Shown piece after piece: positions 9,758 to 20,094 of a DNA stretch of 64,000 nt. Each line of letters opens with the position of its first letter. Position 1 is the stretch's first letter. A model generated the notes under the pieces. The model was not told the DNA's origin, searched no databases, and saw only the letters and a program-made list of their open reading frames with translations. A program made the translations under genes and the position numbers. This stretch comes from Aureobasidium sp. EXF-3400. Lineage: Eukaryota; Ascomycota; Dothideomycetes; Dothideales; Saccotheciaceae. The stretch covers positions 44,684 through 108,683 of the forward strand of contig SWBL01000162.1 in the NCBI GenBank assembly GCA_024195585.1. Direction: 5' to 3'.

Positions 9758-10591
9758 CCTGCGCAGCTTCCTCTCCCTAGCCTTTTTTCGCAGGCCTGCC
9801 CACCCCTTCCACAGATCCTCGATACAGCTCTGAATCCACTCTAGCGAACAGCCCGACTTGTTAGATCTCCATTTATCGGCCAAAGCGAGAAACAGCTTCC
9901 TTGCGTCGTCGCTCTTCACCTTTGTCCTGCCATCGACAAACCCATCACTGCCTTCCAAAGTGATCTCAGGTGATAACGACCCGGGTCGAAACATAATCAC
10001 GAATATGGTCCATGTAAGCGACCAGTGGATCTCGATCACAGGTATGCGAGGCAACAGCTGAGAACCTGACACACATCTGCCCAAAACATGAGGTCCTCCC
10101 CATCGACCCGGACGAAAATGGCCGTCTGCATAATCGCGGGCCCCGAAGCGGTACTGGAGCTTGTAGTAGGCGCTGGCTGTGAGAACGTCTATCCTCAACT
10201 CAAGCTTCGGACCTATAATTCGTGCGGCTGCGTCGGTAGCATCTGCTTGTACTTGTTTGGACACCAGCATGAGAGGGTGCGGTAGCCTGATCTCGGTGCA
10301 ATCATTGAAGATATGCTCGTAGATCATGTAGCGTAACTCCAGTGGAAGCTTCTCCAGAAGTGGACAGCCTTGTACATTTGGTGCCTCAACCAGCGACTTG
10401 AGCGAGGTGACCATTATTCTGCTCGAATTCAGAGGAATGTTGTGTGAGTTTGATAGGGGATGCGACGACATCAGATACAAGTTCGAAAAGTTTGGCATGA
10501 GCAGTGTAGAAAGAGTTTTTATGGTTGTTCTATTATAGGCCGCAAACTCACTCATGCGGTTGACTAAGCCAAGCAGCTCATACCTTTCCAT
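9725..10591 (-). CDS. 2EXR/F-box-like domain protein, paralogue 3
   Basis: Up to 288 residues from ATG at 10591; a more typical start is the internal ATG at 10414, just before TSLKSLVEAP, giving about 229 residues. It shares the family order: LEKLPLELRYMIYEHIFND, then LPHPLMLVSKQVQAD, then a C-terminal CSLEWIQSCIEDLW matching CSVEWVNAFMKD of the 2716 copy. The Arg/Lys-rich C-terminus ends at 9725. One frame over, the acidic 36-bp repeats continue past this stop, so the present stop may come from a frameshift that cut off a repeat tail. Function is unknown. Confidence 0.62.
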   Translation of the reverse strand: MERYELLGLVNRMSEFAAYNRTTIKTLSTLLMPNFSNLYLMSSHPLSNSHNIPLNSSRIMVTSLKSLVEAPNVQGCPLLEKLPLELRYMIYEHIFNDCTEIRLPHPLMLVSKQVQADATDAAARIIGPKLELRIDVLTASAYYKLQYRFGARDYADGHFRPGRWGGPHVLGRCVSGSQLLPRIPVIEIHWSLTWTIFVIMFRPGSLSPEITLEGSDGFVDGRTKVKSDDARKLFLALADKWRSNKSGCSLEWIQSCIEDLWKGWAGLRKKARERKLRREASQRGAHYR

Positions 10592-10918
10592 GTGCTCAAG
10601 TCTGTAAATTCCATCGTACTCCGACTACAACTAAGGGCAAGATATAGACTATGAAAAGTCACAATTTTTGAGAATCAGAGACACGGCCAAAGAGAGCTGA
10701 TAATGTGTCACCTCTCAATGGATAATATCCTGTTCCTGAGAGTATTATGCATTTCTATAGCCACAAGCATTACATGCTTTTGCATGCGGGGAAGCACAAC
10801 CATGTTTACACAGCTGGCCGCCTCAGCTTGCTCGCTTACTCAATCTCCTCGCCAGTATTCCTGATGACTCACACAGCACACCTCAGAGTTCGAAGTACTC
10901 TTATCTTCGACCCAGGAA
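10592..10918. other. Intergenic between 2EXR-like gene and zincophore gene
   Basis: Upstream DNA of the minus-strand 2EXR-like gene and the 3' flank of the zincophore gene. No gene or clear motif was found. Confidence 0.5.
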
Positions 10919-12147
10919 TTATGCACAGTGGACCACGCCGTCAGCGTGGGTATGGCACTCCTACAATGAACATGTCAGTATTTCGAATCCTATCATTGGT
11001 GGGAGAGTAATAGCGGCACAACTTACAATTCCAGCGCTGGTGGTCTTGGAAGCTGTTTCGGCGGGAGCAACATCGGCGCAGTGGACCTCGCCGCCAGCGT
11101 GGGTGTGGCATTCCTGTTGGAAATTCAATGTTAGCCGGTGCATACATTGATGTTGTGTGTGCTGGTTGTGGGATGGTGAAATGGAGACTTACAGTGCCGG
11201 CACTAGTTGTCTTGGAAGCGCTTTGAGAAGCGGTAGTGCTGACAGCAGTGGTTGCTGCAGCTGAAGTAACACCAGACGAGGTAGCAGCAGATGCAGACGA
11301 AGCAGAAGCAGCAGCGTGAGAGTCATCGCTTTCCTCGGCGGGAGTACCGGTACATCCCTCGCCAGGCAGAGCAACCTCCATCGCATAAACATCCAAAGCA
11401 AAATACTGCAAAGTGTGAGTATTACGCACAGCCTCTGCAGAATTTTCCTGTGCTAGTTCAAGGCATTCGGTATAAGTATCTGCATAGTGCTCAGCAGCGC
11501 CCTCGCCAATCTTAGTGGTGTGATAGAGACGATGCATCAAGTCTGCTGCAAAGTAAGTGGCTAACTTTCCATTGGCGACGGTGTAGCCATTTGCGCACAA
11601 GGCTTCAAGGGGTTGGCGTGTGCTGTAGGAAAGTGGACAGATTACTGTCTCATCTGTAGCGTTTTCGCCACGCCAGTGGCCGCCCCAATCTATCAGAGAA
11701 TACACATCAGTATCTGTATATAGATGCGAAGTGCAGCAAGAGAACCACACCTTCTTGATGACAATTTCCATCAATATCATCGCAGCGGAAAAGAATACCA
11801 TCATGATCCCCATGAATCAGTTTCTCATACCAACCAATCACTCCTGCAGTAGGGGCTTGACCGAAGTACTTGGTATAAAGAGTTGACTCGTTGCCATGAG
11901 TATAGATGTGTTGAGCAGCTTGTTGAGCGATCTTGATAGTGTCACCAAGTGCTTTTTCGAGTTGTCTTCTTTCGGTTCCGTTGCAAGATGAGTGAATGGG
12001 GAAGCCTTGGATCTCGATGGCGGGTTGGGGATATGAGGTTGCGGCTGTGCCGGAGACGGTGACGGTGGTGACTTCCCGATTCCTGATGACAGGAGAGGCA
12101 GCAGCAGTTACAGCGAGAGCTGCACTGATGAAAGTTTGAGTATGCAT
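10919..12147 (-). CDS. PRA1: Secreted zincophore, Pra1/Aspf2/Zps1 family
   Basis: Extracellular zinc-binding protein of the Candida Pra1 / Aspergillus Asp f 2 family, which scavenges zinc and delivers it to a ZIP importer. Exons 12147-11751, 11689-11193, 11113-11027 and 10960-10919 give 340 residues. A signal peptide covers about residues 1-17. The core includes FRCDDIDGNCHQ, WGGHWRGENATDETVIC after splicing, and the metal motif HRLYH (His185, His189) with His200 downstream. A Ser/Thr/Ala-rich linker (about 250-298) leads to two C-terminal zinc motifs, ECHTHAGGEVHC (299-310) and ECHTHADGVVHC (328-339). Asp f 2 ends in one such motif; here exon 3 and exon 4 carry a copy each. It is divergent from the ZrfC-like transporter, the arrangement known in A. 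fumigatus. Confidence 0.92.
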
Positions 12148-12939
12148 GATTTCTAGAAGTGGAGAGATGGAAGGTCTGTTGAGAGCGCTGAAGAAAGTGC
12201 TTTGGATGCTTGATGCTTTCTTCCAGACAAGCCTACATCTACCCTGAGTCTTTATATACTTACATCCCTTCACAAGCATCGGCTAAAGCAGGCCGTTGAT
12301 GAAGATTCTGCATACCTACAAAGACCACTGCTGAATATTCTTTCCGAATCTCAGATGCCCAGAAACACCCGAGTGGTCAATATCCCGGGCCAATCCAAGC
12401 AACAAAGTTGGCTATGAGGGATGTTGAGCAAGAATCATGTCTATACCAAGACCGAGCCATTACAATGTGGCTTCATGAACAGTCAGAACATGCCTGTCTG
12501 CCAAGCATGAATAGTATGTAGCCATGTCGGTTGAATCTCCACCCAGCTAGAGGTCTTGCAAAATGCATACCTTGGCATTGACCATCAAGGTAGCCAAGCA
12601 TCACTTTGCTTCTCAACAGTGAGGCAGTGTAGGTCTGCTTTTGCAGAAGAACTGTTGCTCAACCCGCTTATGATGGCTTTTTCCAAGGCTCTTAGTATGC
12701 TTTGTAGGTCTCTTGGTGAAGGATTTGACCTCTCAGACATGGCAAGAAAGTGTGGTCATCGCATATCTCGCCAAGTCCGTGTGAAAATGGTGGAGAGTCT
12801 TTCTGCATGCAAAGCGAAGAGTCTGATGCGTACGGTTGGTAGATTTTTCCGAGGCCGGACTGGATATAAAGAAGCATGATTCACCGTGTGAAACGTACCC
12901 GCGATCAGGAAATCTGCTAGACTTACTCGTCATATCAAG
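12148..12939. promoter_or_regulatory. Bidirectional zinc-locus promoter with CAAGGT-type sites
   Basis: Shared upstream region of the zincophore (minus) and ZIP (plus) genes. An inverted pair ACCTTG (12569-12574) and CAAGGT (12586-12591) matches the core recognised by Zap1/ZafA-type zinc regulators. GCCAAG at 12500-12505 and 12593-12598 matches the PacC pH-regulator site GCCARG. TATA elements are placed for each gene: TATATAAA read on minus at 12258-12251 and TATAAA at 12865-12870. In A. fumigatus the equivalent promoter answers to zinc starvation and alkaline pH; the same control here is inferred from these sites. Confidence 0.6.
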
Positions 12940-14993
12940 ATGCGTGGTTCTCTACTTCTACTTCCTACTTGTGCTGCTCTTGTGCATGCGCAGTCACTGC
13001 GGACACTCTCCCTGACAGCATGCGCTACGCAGAGCGGTGTTGTGTAAGTTCACCGCGACCGCATTCTGACTTTTGACTGACCAATTCCCAGGAACTGCTT
13101 GCGTGATGGAACTTCGGTACCCTGGACAACTCTGAGCAGTGCAGCAACAATAGCACCTTCAACTACGGTTGCCCCTAGCACAATACCAGCTGGAGCGTCC
13201 GCTGCTCCCACTGCCATTACAGGTTGCCACATGCATGGCGAGACTCAGTTTTGTTTCGCTGGAGATGCAGAGTACGAAGTGTTGACCACTGCCACGCCTA
13301 CTGAAGAACTCCCATCGGAATATACTGGATGCCATGCTCACGGAGCTGATACGTGAGTCAATCAACTTGTCTTGTTGTCAGCCAGCAATTGACAGATCCA
13401 GGTTCTGTCTCGATCCTCAAGGTGACCAAGTCGAGGTCATTGCCGAGGGTGCTCACGATGAAGCATCACATGAGCATGCAAGCGATACAACTTCTCCAGC
13501 AGTAACCTCAGCCGCGGCGACTGGTGCTGCTGAAACACCCAAGGTGGCAGCACTGAGTGATTGCCATATGCACGAAACACAGCAATTTTGCATGGGCCCT
13601 AGTGCCACAGAATATCTCATGAAGATTCCAGCGACCGCAACAGGGGAATTGCCGACTCAGTATACGGGCTGCCATGCTCATGGTTCACAGCTGTAAGTTA
13701 TGTTTAGCACCACTGATATGCCGCATCTGACGTTGATAGATTCTGCATGTCGCCTGCTGGTGGCGAAGTCCTTGCCCAAGCACAAACGGCGAATGGAGAA
13801 GAACCAGCTGGAGAAGTGTCGGCTGATGGAGTAAGTTGCCATTTCCATGCAGGTGTTGAGTAAGTTCTGAAATTCATCTTGCAGCATCGAGCTGATCTGA
13901 CATACACCAGGCATTGCGTTGATCAGAATGGCAACACTGTGGAAAGCACTTGTGAGGCCGTCAATCGCGATTATAATATTTCCCTTCGTATTGGCCTTGT
14001 CTTTGCTATCCTTGTCACCTCATCCCTTGGAGTTTTCGGACCAATCTTCCTCTCGCTTGGCCGATTCAAGAATGGTGGTATTGCCATGTCTATCATCAAG
14101 CAGTTTGGGACTGGCGTCATCATCTCGACCGCACTTGTGCATGTAAGTCGTACAATTTGACTTGAGCAGCTCAGTTTCTGATGATTCTCAGCTCTTCACC
14201 CATGCAGAACTCATGTTTGCAAACCACTGCTTGGGTGGTCTCAAATACGAAGCCACCACTGCAGCAATCGTGATGGCGGGTATTGTCCTTTCGTTCGTTC
14301 CTGAATACGTTGGAGCCAGGATCTTCCTCTGGCGTCAGTCGAAGCATACCGTGTCTGCATGTCCAACACCCGACCAGGATCATGACCCGAAGACAGTCGA
14401 GACCAATGCAGCTCCGGTCTCACACCACCTCATACACTCTGGAGATGCTCATACACAGTCTCCTGCTTTGCAGAAACTTAAAGTCAATATCATGGAAGCC
14501 GGCATCATCTTCCACTCATTGCGTAAGTGTCCCGCTGGCGAAATCCGCAATCTCTTGCTTACAAGCCGTAGTGATTGGTCTCACGCTCGTGGTTGCCGGT
14601 GACTCTGGGTTCATTACTCTCTTTATTGTCATCATATTCCACCAGATGTTCGAAGGTCTTGCGCTCGGCTCTCGTATCAGCGATCTCCAAGCCCGAATGG
14701 TGGAGAAGTTGCTCATGGCTATAGCCTTCGCCATTGTGACGCCCATCGGAATGGCGATTGGTATCGGTGTCCTGAATCAATTCAACGGTAATGATCCATC
14801 AACCATCATTGCCATCGGCACGTTGGATGCACTGAGTGCTGGTATCTTGCTGTATGTGGGTTTGGTGGAGATGCTGGCACATGATTGGATGCATGGAGAA
14901 TTGAGTAAAGCACCGCTGAGACATGTCATCTCGGCTACAATCAGTTTGATTGCCGGACTAGTACTGATGAGTGTACTTGGCAAGTGGGCGTAA
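12940..14993 (+). CDS. zrfC: ZIP zinc transporter with Cys-His-rich ectodomain (ZrfC-like)
   Basis: Plasma-membrane zinc importer. Seven exons (12940-13043, 13092-13352, 13402-13692, 13740-13859, 13911-14142, 14192-14522, 14572-14993) give 586 residues. A signal peptide (about 1-18) leads to a long ectodomain with five CHxH modules at Cys80, Cys115, Cys176, Cys212 and Cys252, each followed by [FH]C. The ZIP core starts near residue 270, with GTGVIISTALVHLF, then a His-containing cytoplasmic loop (about 375-425) and the hallmark FHQMFEGLALGSRI helix. A. fumigatus ZrfC also has a long N-terminus with zinc-binding motifs, supporting function at high pH. Three introns fall, all in phase 2, at the same place inside CHxH modules. 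The stop lies 3 bases from that of the convergent gene. Confidence 0.93.
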
Positions 14994-14996
14994 ATT

Positions 14997-15656
14997 TCAA
15001 AGATTGCTTCTCTTGTCGACTGTGTCTGTAAAACAGGCGGGCAGTTTGGCAGGATGTTTCTCGGGCATCATACGCTCAATATCACTTGCAAAACAACGAG
15101 TACACATGTATCGAGTTTCGCCGTCCCTTGAGAAGCTTTGTTTCTGCTCCCACCAAACCTTCAGGAGACGATCTTTGTCGCAGGGTGTACAGTAATGTTC
15201 GACGCGAGAGGGGAAAATGAGGGGAGTATGGGTTTTCCACGACAAATTTGTTTCGAGGCGACCCAACCTGGCTTCACGGGTTACATAGCCATGAAGAGCA
15301 ATTGCACGACGATTGGCGGAGCTCTCTTGATATTTAATACGCAGACGTGCGTTGGAGACAGAAGCATTTCTCTCATGAATTTTCCGAAGTCTCTCCTGGC
15401 CTTGAGGAGTGTTCCAGTAGTTCCTCGCGCGCAACACCTGGGCCTTTCGAAATTCGGGGTCGTTGTTGTAGCGATCGCGATATCGATTTGGCTTTGGTGT
15501 GGATGATGGAGCATCAGGTTCATGAGTGCCGGATTGCTCATGGTGAAACAAGGTTGTTGAAAATGGAGCGATAGCGACGTATGGTAGCAAAGAATGTCTG
15601 AACAGCCCAACCGCCGATCGTACAGATGGCAATATACCAATTGGAAGTAAGAGCAT
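14997..15656 (-). CDS. Hypothetical protein with C-terminal CxxC pair
   Basis: Frame of 219 residues from ATG at 15656. The first 40 or so residues are hydrophobic and Arg/Ser-containing (MLLLPIGILPSVRSAVGLFR), compatible with a mitochondrial presequence. A basic central part (NRYRDRYNNDPEFRKAQ, then RLRKIHERN) recalls HMG-like or homing-endonuclease-like basic helices. Near the C-terminus two cysteine pairs, YCTPC and YMCTRC, about 25 residues apart could bind one zinc. I do not recognise the family. It is convergent with the ZIP gene, with only three bases between the stop codons, so the transcripts must overlap at their 3' ends. Confidence 0.6.
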   Translation of the reverse strand: MLLLPIGILPSVRSAVGLFRHSLLPYVAIAPFSTTLFHHEQSGTHEPDAPSSTPKPNRYRDRYNNDPEFRKAQVLRARNYWNTPQGQERLRKIHERNASVSNARLRIKYQESSANRRAIALHGYVTREARLGRLETNLSWKTHTPLIFPSRVEHYCTPCDKDRLLKVWWEQKQSFSRDGETRYMCTRCFASDIERMMPEKHPAKLPACFTDTVDKRSNL

Positions 15657-15814
15657 GACCGTCAGCTTGTTGTAAGTAGTTGAAGTGGGTGAGTAGATGT
15701 CGGCGTAGAATTTGGATGTCAAGAAATTGGCACGCGTCGGGAAGTCGCGTCAGCTCCTTCCGAGACGGCGTCAACATGACAAGATGCAAACAACCAACAG
15801 TCACAACTCATGGC

Positions 15815-18417
15815 ATGGACGGCGAGCATGGTCCATTTGACGTGCCTGACTTCTGGCGCGCATCCGCCTTCAGCCTGCCTGATGCCCCTGGAGACACTTT
15901 GTTCGCCGACACGCATTTTGGTGAGCACGACGCACTGCCTGTCCCATGGAACCATTCGCTCATGACCATCCAGAATTGCCCTTGATCAACCACCATTTCG
16001 ATGCCGAATTGCAACTTCCCGACCTCGACGACTTTCAGTTCGGCAAACTCGACGACCTTCGCCCGAATCACGAGCCCGATCAAGCTGCCACCGCCATTGA
16101 ACAAGAGACAGCAACGACAAGCCAATCCGACGAATTTGACGACTTGTGGAAGCTTGACCTCACTACACCTGCGAAGCATGCCTCTTTGCGAACCTGGGAA
16201 GCTTTTGCCCATGAAAACGATACCGAGTCACCCATCTCGTGCCTCTCCGACGTCGGCCCACGCGCATTTGATGCCCTTCAGTCTGACGACACCAACCTCC
16301 TTCAATCTGCTTTCACCCTGAAATGCCTGGCGCTTCTAGGTCTAGGCAGATCATCTACCCTGTTCCAGTGGAAGAAAGAGGACAAGACATTTGTGCCTAC
16401 TCTTGACAATGTGCGCTTATCTGGTCTGAGCAGTACCGCCTTTGAGAGTCTGGTCCAACAACTGACGCTTGTTGGCTGTGCTTTTGTTGACCTGAGACAA
16501 TTTGTTCAGTCTTCGTACACCAACAAACACCCCTTGGCTGCTCGCGTTGCCCTTGCCACCACTGTACAGGCTGTGCTAGAAGCTCTCGATCAAAACTTGT
16601 GCGACCGAGTCCTGACGGTCACATCTTTTCTACAGCTCCTCGCTTGCTTCGACACCCCCACTGTCCTACTGAGAGAGATGAGAGAGCTTATCAGTGCCAC
16701 CTCGGGAGCAAACACCGATACTGCTTTCCTATCTGCCTGTCACGAAACTATCCATCGTTTTACCAATGCTTGTTCTCAATTTCAGGATCTTCACGCCGAG
16801 ATGCTGAAACAAGTCTCTCAACCATGGCTCCAAGCCATCTGTCAGAAGACTGGTCTAATACATCACCAGTTCGACTTGCCTGTCCAGGACGATATCTTTA
16901 ACAATAGTGCTCATATCTCTGCTGAAGACAATGCACAAATTACAGAAGTCATGACTGATATTTCTGTGTTGAAGGACTGTGCACCTAATCATCCACTACT
17001 ATCTCCTGCTTCTTGGGGTGTTGATAGTCTCGAGCTGGAGCTATCGCATACATCTGTCGACTTTGATCGGATTGTCGAGAAGGCGAACAAGTATCAACAG
17101 GACCTTCTTCTCGCCATAGGAAAATATAGTAGGGGAGATTCAAAGCCGCTCGATGCGGATACTCAGCAGCAACCTTGTTACCTTACATCGGAGCAGTTGC
17201 CATGGAGTCTTGATGAAGGCCAGCAGACTTATTTCGAGGACGTGGGAATTCAATTTGCTGAACCACCCGTTTCCACGGCTGACACATCTGGCATTCGTCT
17301 TCTGACCGTGGAGATGCTTGAGGCAGACGAAAGTCAAAAGACATCGACTTTCGACCTGCGGCATCTCGCGAAGACCACATTGCATCATCTGAAACCATAT
17401 CTTGCCGTCCAAAGCTGCCTCCTGAATGGCACCCTTCTGCGGCTTCTTTTTCGGCAATTTTCTCTGCGTGACAATCTCAATTTGAACCACTCCTTCCACC
17501 TCTTGGGAAACGGTATGTTCGTTCAACGCCTTACAGCTGCGTTGTTCACTTCCGAGACCAATGCTCGGGGCTTGCGTCTGGACAATCGTTCTAAGCAATG
17601 GCCACCAGCATCTTCAGAACTGAGGCTCGGATTGATGGGTGTTTTGTCTGAAGCTTATGGCTCTAATGACATACCCGGCAATCTCTCTTTCGCTATCCGC
17701 GAGCTCAGTGATGCAGAGATTGAAAAATGTCTGGATGCTAACAGCATCCATGCGCTTGACTTCTTGCGGCTGAGATATGAAGCTCCTGCGCCATTGAACG
17801 TGATACTCGACGACAATGCAATGACCAAATATGATGACTGTTTCCGTATCTTGCTAGGTATGCTCAGGATGTTGCATCTTGTCACTCTTCTACGGAGCAC
17901 TGCACAACACAAGACCAGTTCGCCTGCACTACAGGCTTTTGCTCACGAGGCTTGGAGTTGCGTATCTGGACTCGCATCTTACTTCTTCGACATCGGTGTT
18001 GCTGGTCCTTGGAAAGAGTTTCAACGCATACTCGACACCATAGAAGCAGATCTAGCGCTCGAAGACGAAGAAGGAACATTTGGCGAACGAGTCACTTTCG
18101 GCATCTCGCATCTGCGCGACAGACACAATGATATGCTCGATACCATCCGTTCGCGACTGTTCTTGCGCTCTCGCCACGACAAGTTACGGAAGTCCATCGA
18201 AGACATATTCAGTCTTATCCTTTCTGTCCATCCAGAGACGACTGATGAGCCATTGTTGTGGAAACAGAGAGATGGGCTTCAGGAGTCGATCGAGGGGCTT
18301 AAGACCGTATTGAATGAACTGACGAGGAAGATTGGCAAGAAGAAAGTGTTAGGGTCGCAGGACAGGGATGATGTGTTTGCAGTTGACGTCTTGCGGTTCA
18401 GGTTGGATGGAGACTGA
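15815..18417 (+). CDS. Gamma-tubulin complex component, GCP5/GCP6-like (Spc97/Spc98 family)
   Basis: Subunit of the gamma-tubulin ring complex, which nucleates microtubules at spindle pole bodies. The real start lies in exon 1 (15815-15920, beginning MDGEHGPFDVPDFWRASAF). An intron with donor gtgagc and acceptor atccag joins it to 15974-18417, giving 849 residues; the ATG at 15946 that opens the long exon lies inside this intron. GRIP1-like N-terminal helices run from about residue 105, and a GRIP2-like C-terminal half contains LRLLFRQFSLRDNLNLNHSF and RLRYEAPAPLNVILDDNAM. Overall size and divergence suggest GCP5 or GCP6 rather than GCP2/3; which one needs alignment. Confidence 0.82.
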
Positions 18418-18772
18418 ACAAGCAATCGAAATGTTACACGTCCCTATGTCTGTTCCTACTTTTGACAAGTATGAGTGCGACCATATTGCGGCTGTTGACA
18501 ATGTCGGCTCTCATGTTACAGGTATGCGCTATGTGATCAATCTCCTGCGACAAGCCGGTCTTGCCATCGAACTAATATGCTTGCCGACCGGGGTAATGTA
18601 TCATCCATCAGTATCACCTTGACTACCTCTGCGGTATCAGCTCTCGATTTCCTGTGAACCCTTGATGAATGTCTTGCAGTCAAACAGCGAGTGAGAAATA
18701 CATGTTTCAATAAACGGAGTAGAATTTCGAGAGTGGAGATGTTGCTCGCCTAAGCTACAGCTACCGTAGTCC
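18418..18772. other. Intergenic 3' flank between two convergent genes
   Basis: Terminator region of the gamma-tubulin complex gene (plus) and the nitrilase gene (minus). No gene or structured element was recognised. Confidence 0.5.
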
Positions 18773-20094
18773 TTACTCTTGATCCTGGGAAGTGGGGTTG
18801 TTCTCGCTCTTCTGAGCAATAGGCAAATCCTTGAAAGGAGTGCTCAAGCCCACGCGATCGACCGTCTTCTCAACGATAAATTTGCCGCTTCCATCGACTC
18901 TGTTTACCAAACTCTTGCGATCAGTATCGACGACAAGACGAAGAAGGTCGGGACGCATGTAATGGCCACCCTGTTGCTCACGCGTATCAGCATCAAATCT
19001 TGCAGGATGGAAGCCCATCAAGGTAAACTTACGAAATCGTTCAATGCCTTGCTCAAATGCGTCTCATCGAGATCAATGTCAACATACACCAAGCCTTCAA
19101 AGTCATCGCTGGGCTTGGTGATCAGAAGCTGACCATCGGGGCCATAAATTCTAGTGTTTCCATTGTAGATTCTGTGGTCTTCGCGCTCCTTGCCGGGAGG
19201 TGTCTGCAAATCAACGCCTTCCTTGGAAATCATTTGGAAGGGAGCAAGGGTGAAAGAGCCAGTCTCGATGGCGTAGGCTGGAGTAACAATATCGGCATTA
19301 GCGTCCGAAATGTTGGTGTAAGGGTCGGGATATTTGAGGGTTGTAGCGTGTGGGTAGAGAGGCCAGCCGGCAATGTGGACTTGTTCGCCTTTGCTGACGG
19401 CGTAGGACTTGAGGAAGGGGTTCATGTTTTCTTTGTCGAGTCAGTATATGCAAGGGTTTTGATGGCAAGGATTAAACACATACCCCAGCAGTTAAGTTGG
19501 CCGATACGGCCGATCTCAGTGTCGACAACCGACTCGGTGGTGTCGCCAGTGCCTAATGTATGTTCGTTAGAAATCGCTTCTTACTCTTCTTCATGATAAG
19601 CGGTCTCATACCGTCTCCGAAGACAAGTCTCTCAACATGAGTGGCGCGGATCTTGCGGCGGTGGTTCAAAATATCACCAGTTGGCGAGATCAAAACTTGA
19701 GTAGTGTAGAGCGAGTTGAGATCAACCTCAGAGTACCCAAGAGAGACAAAGATCTGGTTTTCCTTTGCCGCTGCACGGATACGGTGCATCTCAGGGCTGT
19801 CGCTGGGAAGACTGTTCTCGCGGTACTTCTTGAGCAGAGGCAGTGACTCTTGGTAGTTGACACGCCACATCCAGTAAGGGTAGCCAGGAATCCCTGATTG
19901 AATTTGTCAGAGATCTTACAAGTGTGATGAGAGAGAGCATGCATACAGAGCTCAGGGAAGGCAATCAGCTTGCAGCCATTCTGGCCGGCTTCATTGATCC
20001 AGTGGATGGTCTTTTGAACTGAGAGCTCAAGGTTGAGCCATCCAGGCTCAGCGTTGACAGCAGCAGCCTTGTACTTCTTGATAGTAGCGACCAT
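18773..20094 (-). CDS. Cyanide hydratase / nitrilase
   Basis: Nitrilase-superfamily enzyme of the fungal cyanide hydratase branch, converting HCN to formamide or nitriles to acids. Exons 20094-19947, 19893-19612, 19552-19484, 19430-19033 and 18970-18773 give 364 residues, the usual length. The catalytic triad is visible: Glu48 in [15 protein letters not shown] (formed across intron 1), Lys130 in [11 protein letters not shown], and Cys165 in GQLNCWENMNP (next to intron 3). The C-terminal [17 protein letters not shown] block, typical of spiral-forming fungal enzymes, is formed across intron 4. Cyanide hydratase is favoured by overall similarity, but an aliphatic or aromatic nitrilase cannot be excluded. 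A TATATA element lies near 20190-20200. Confidence 0.88.
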
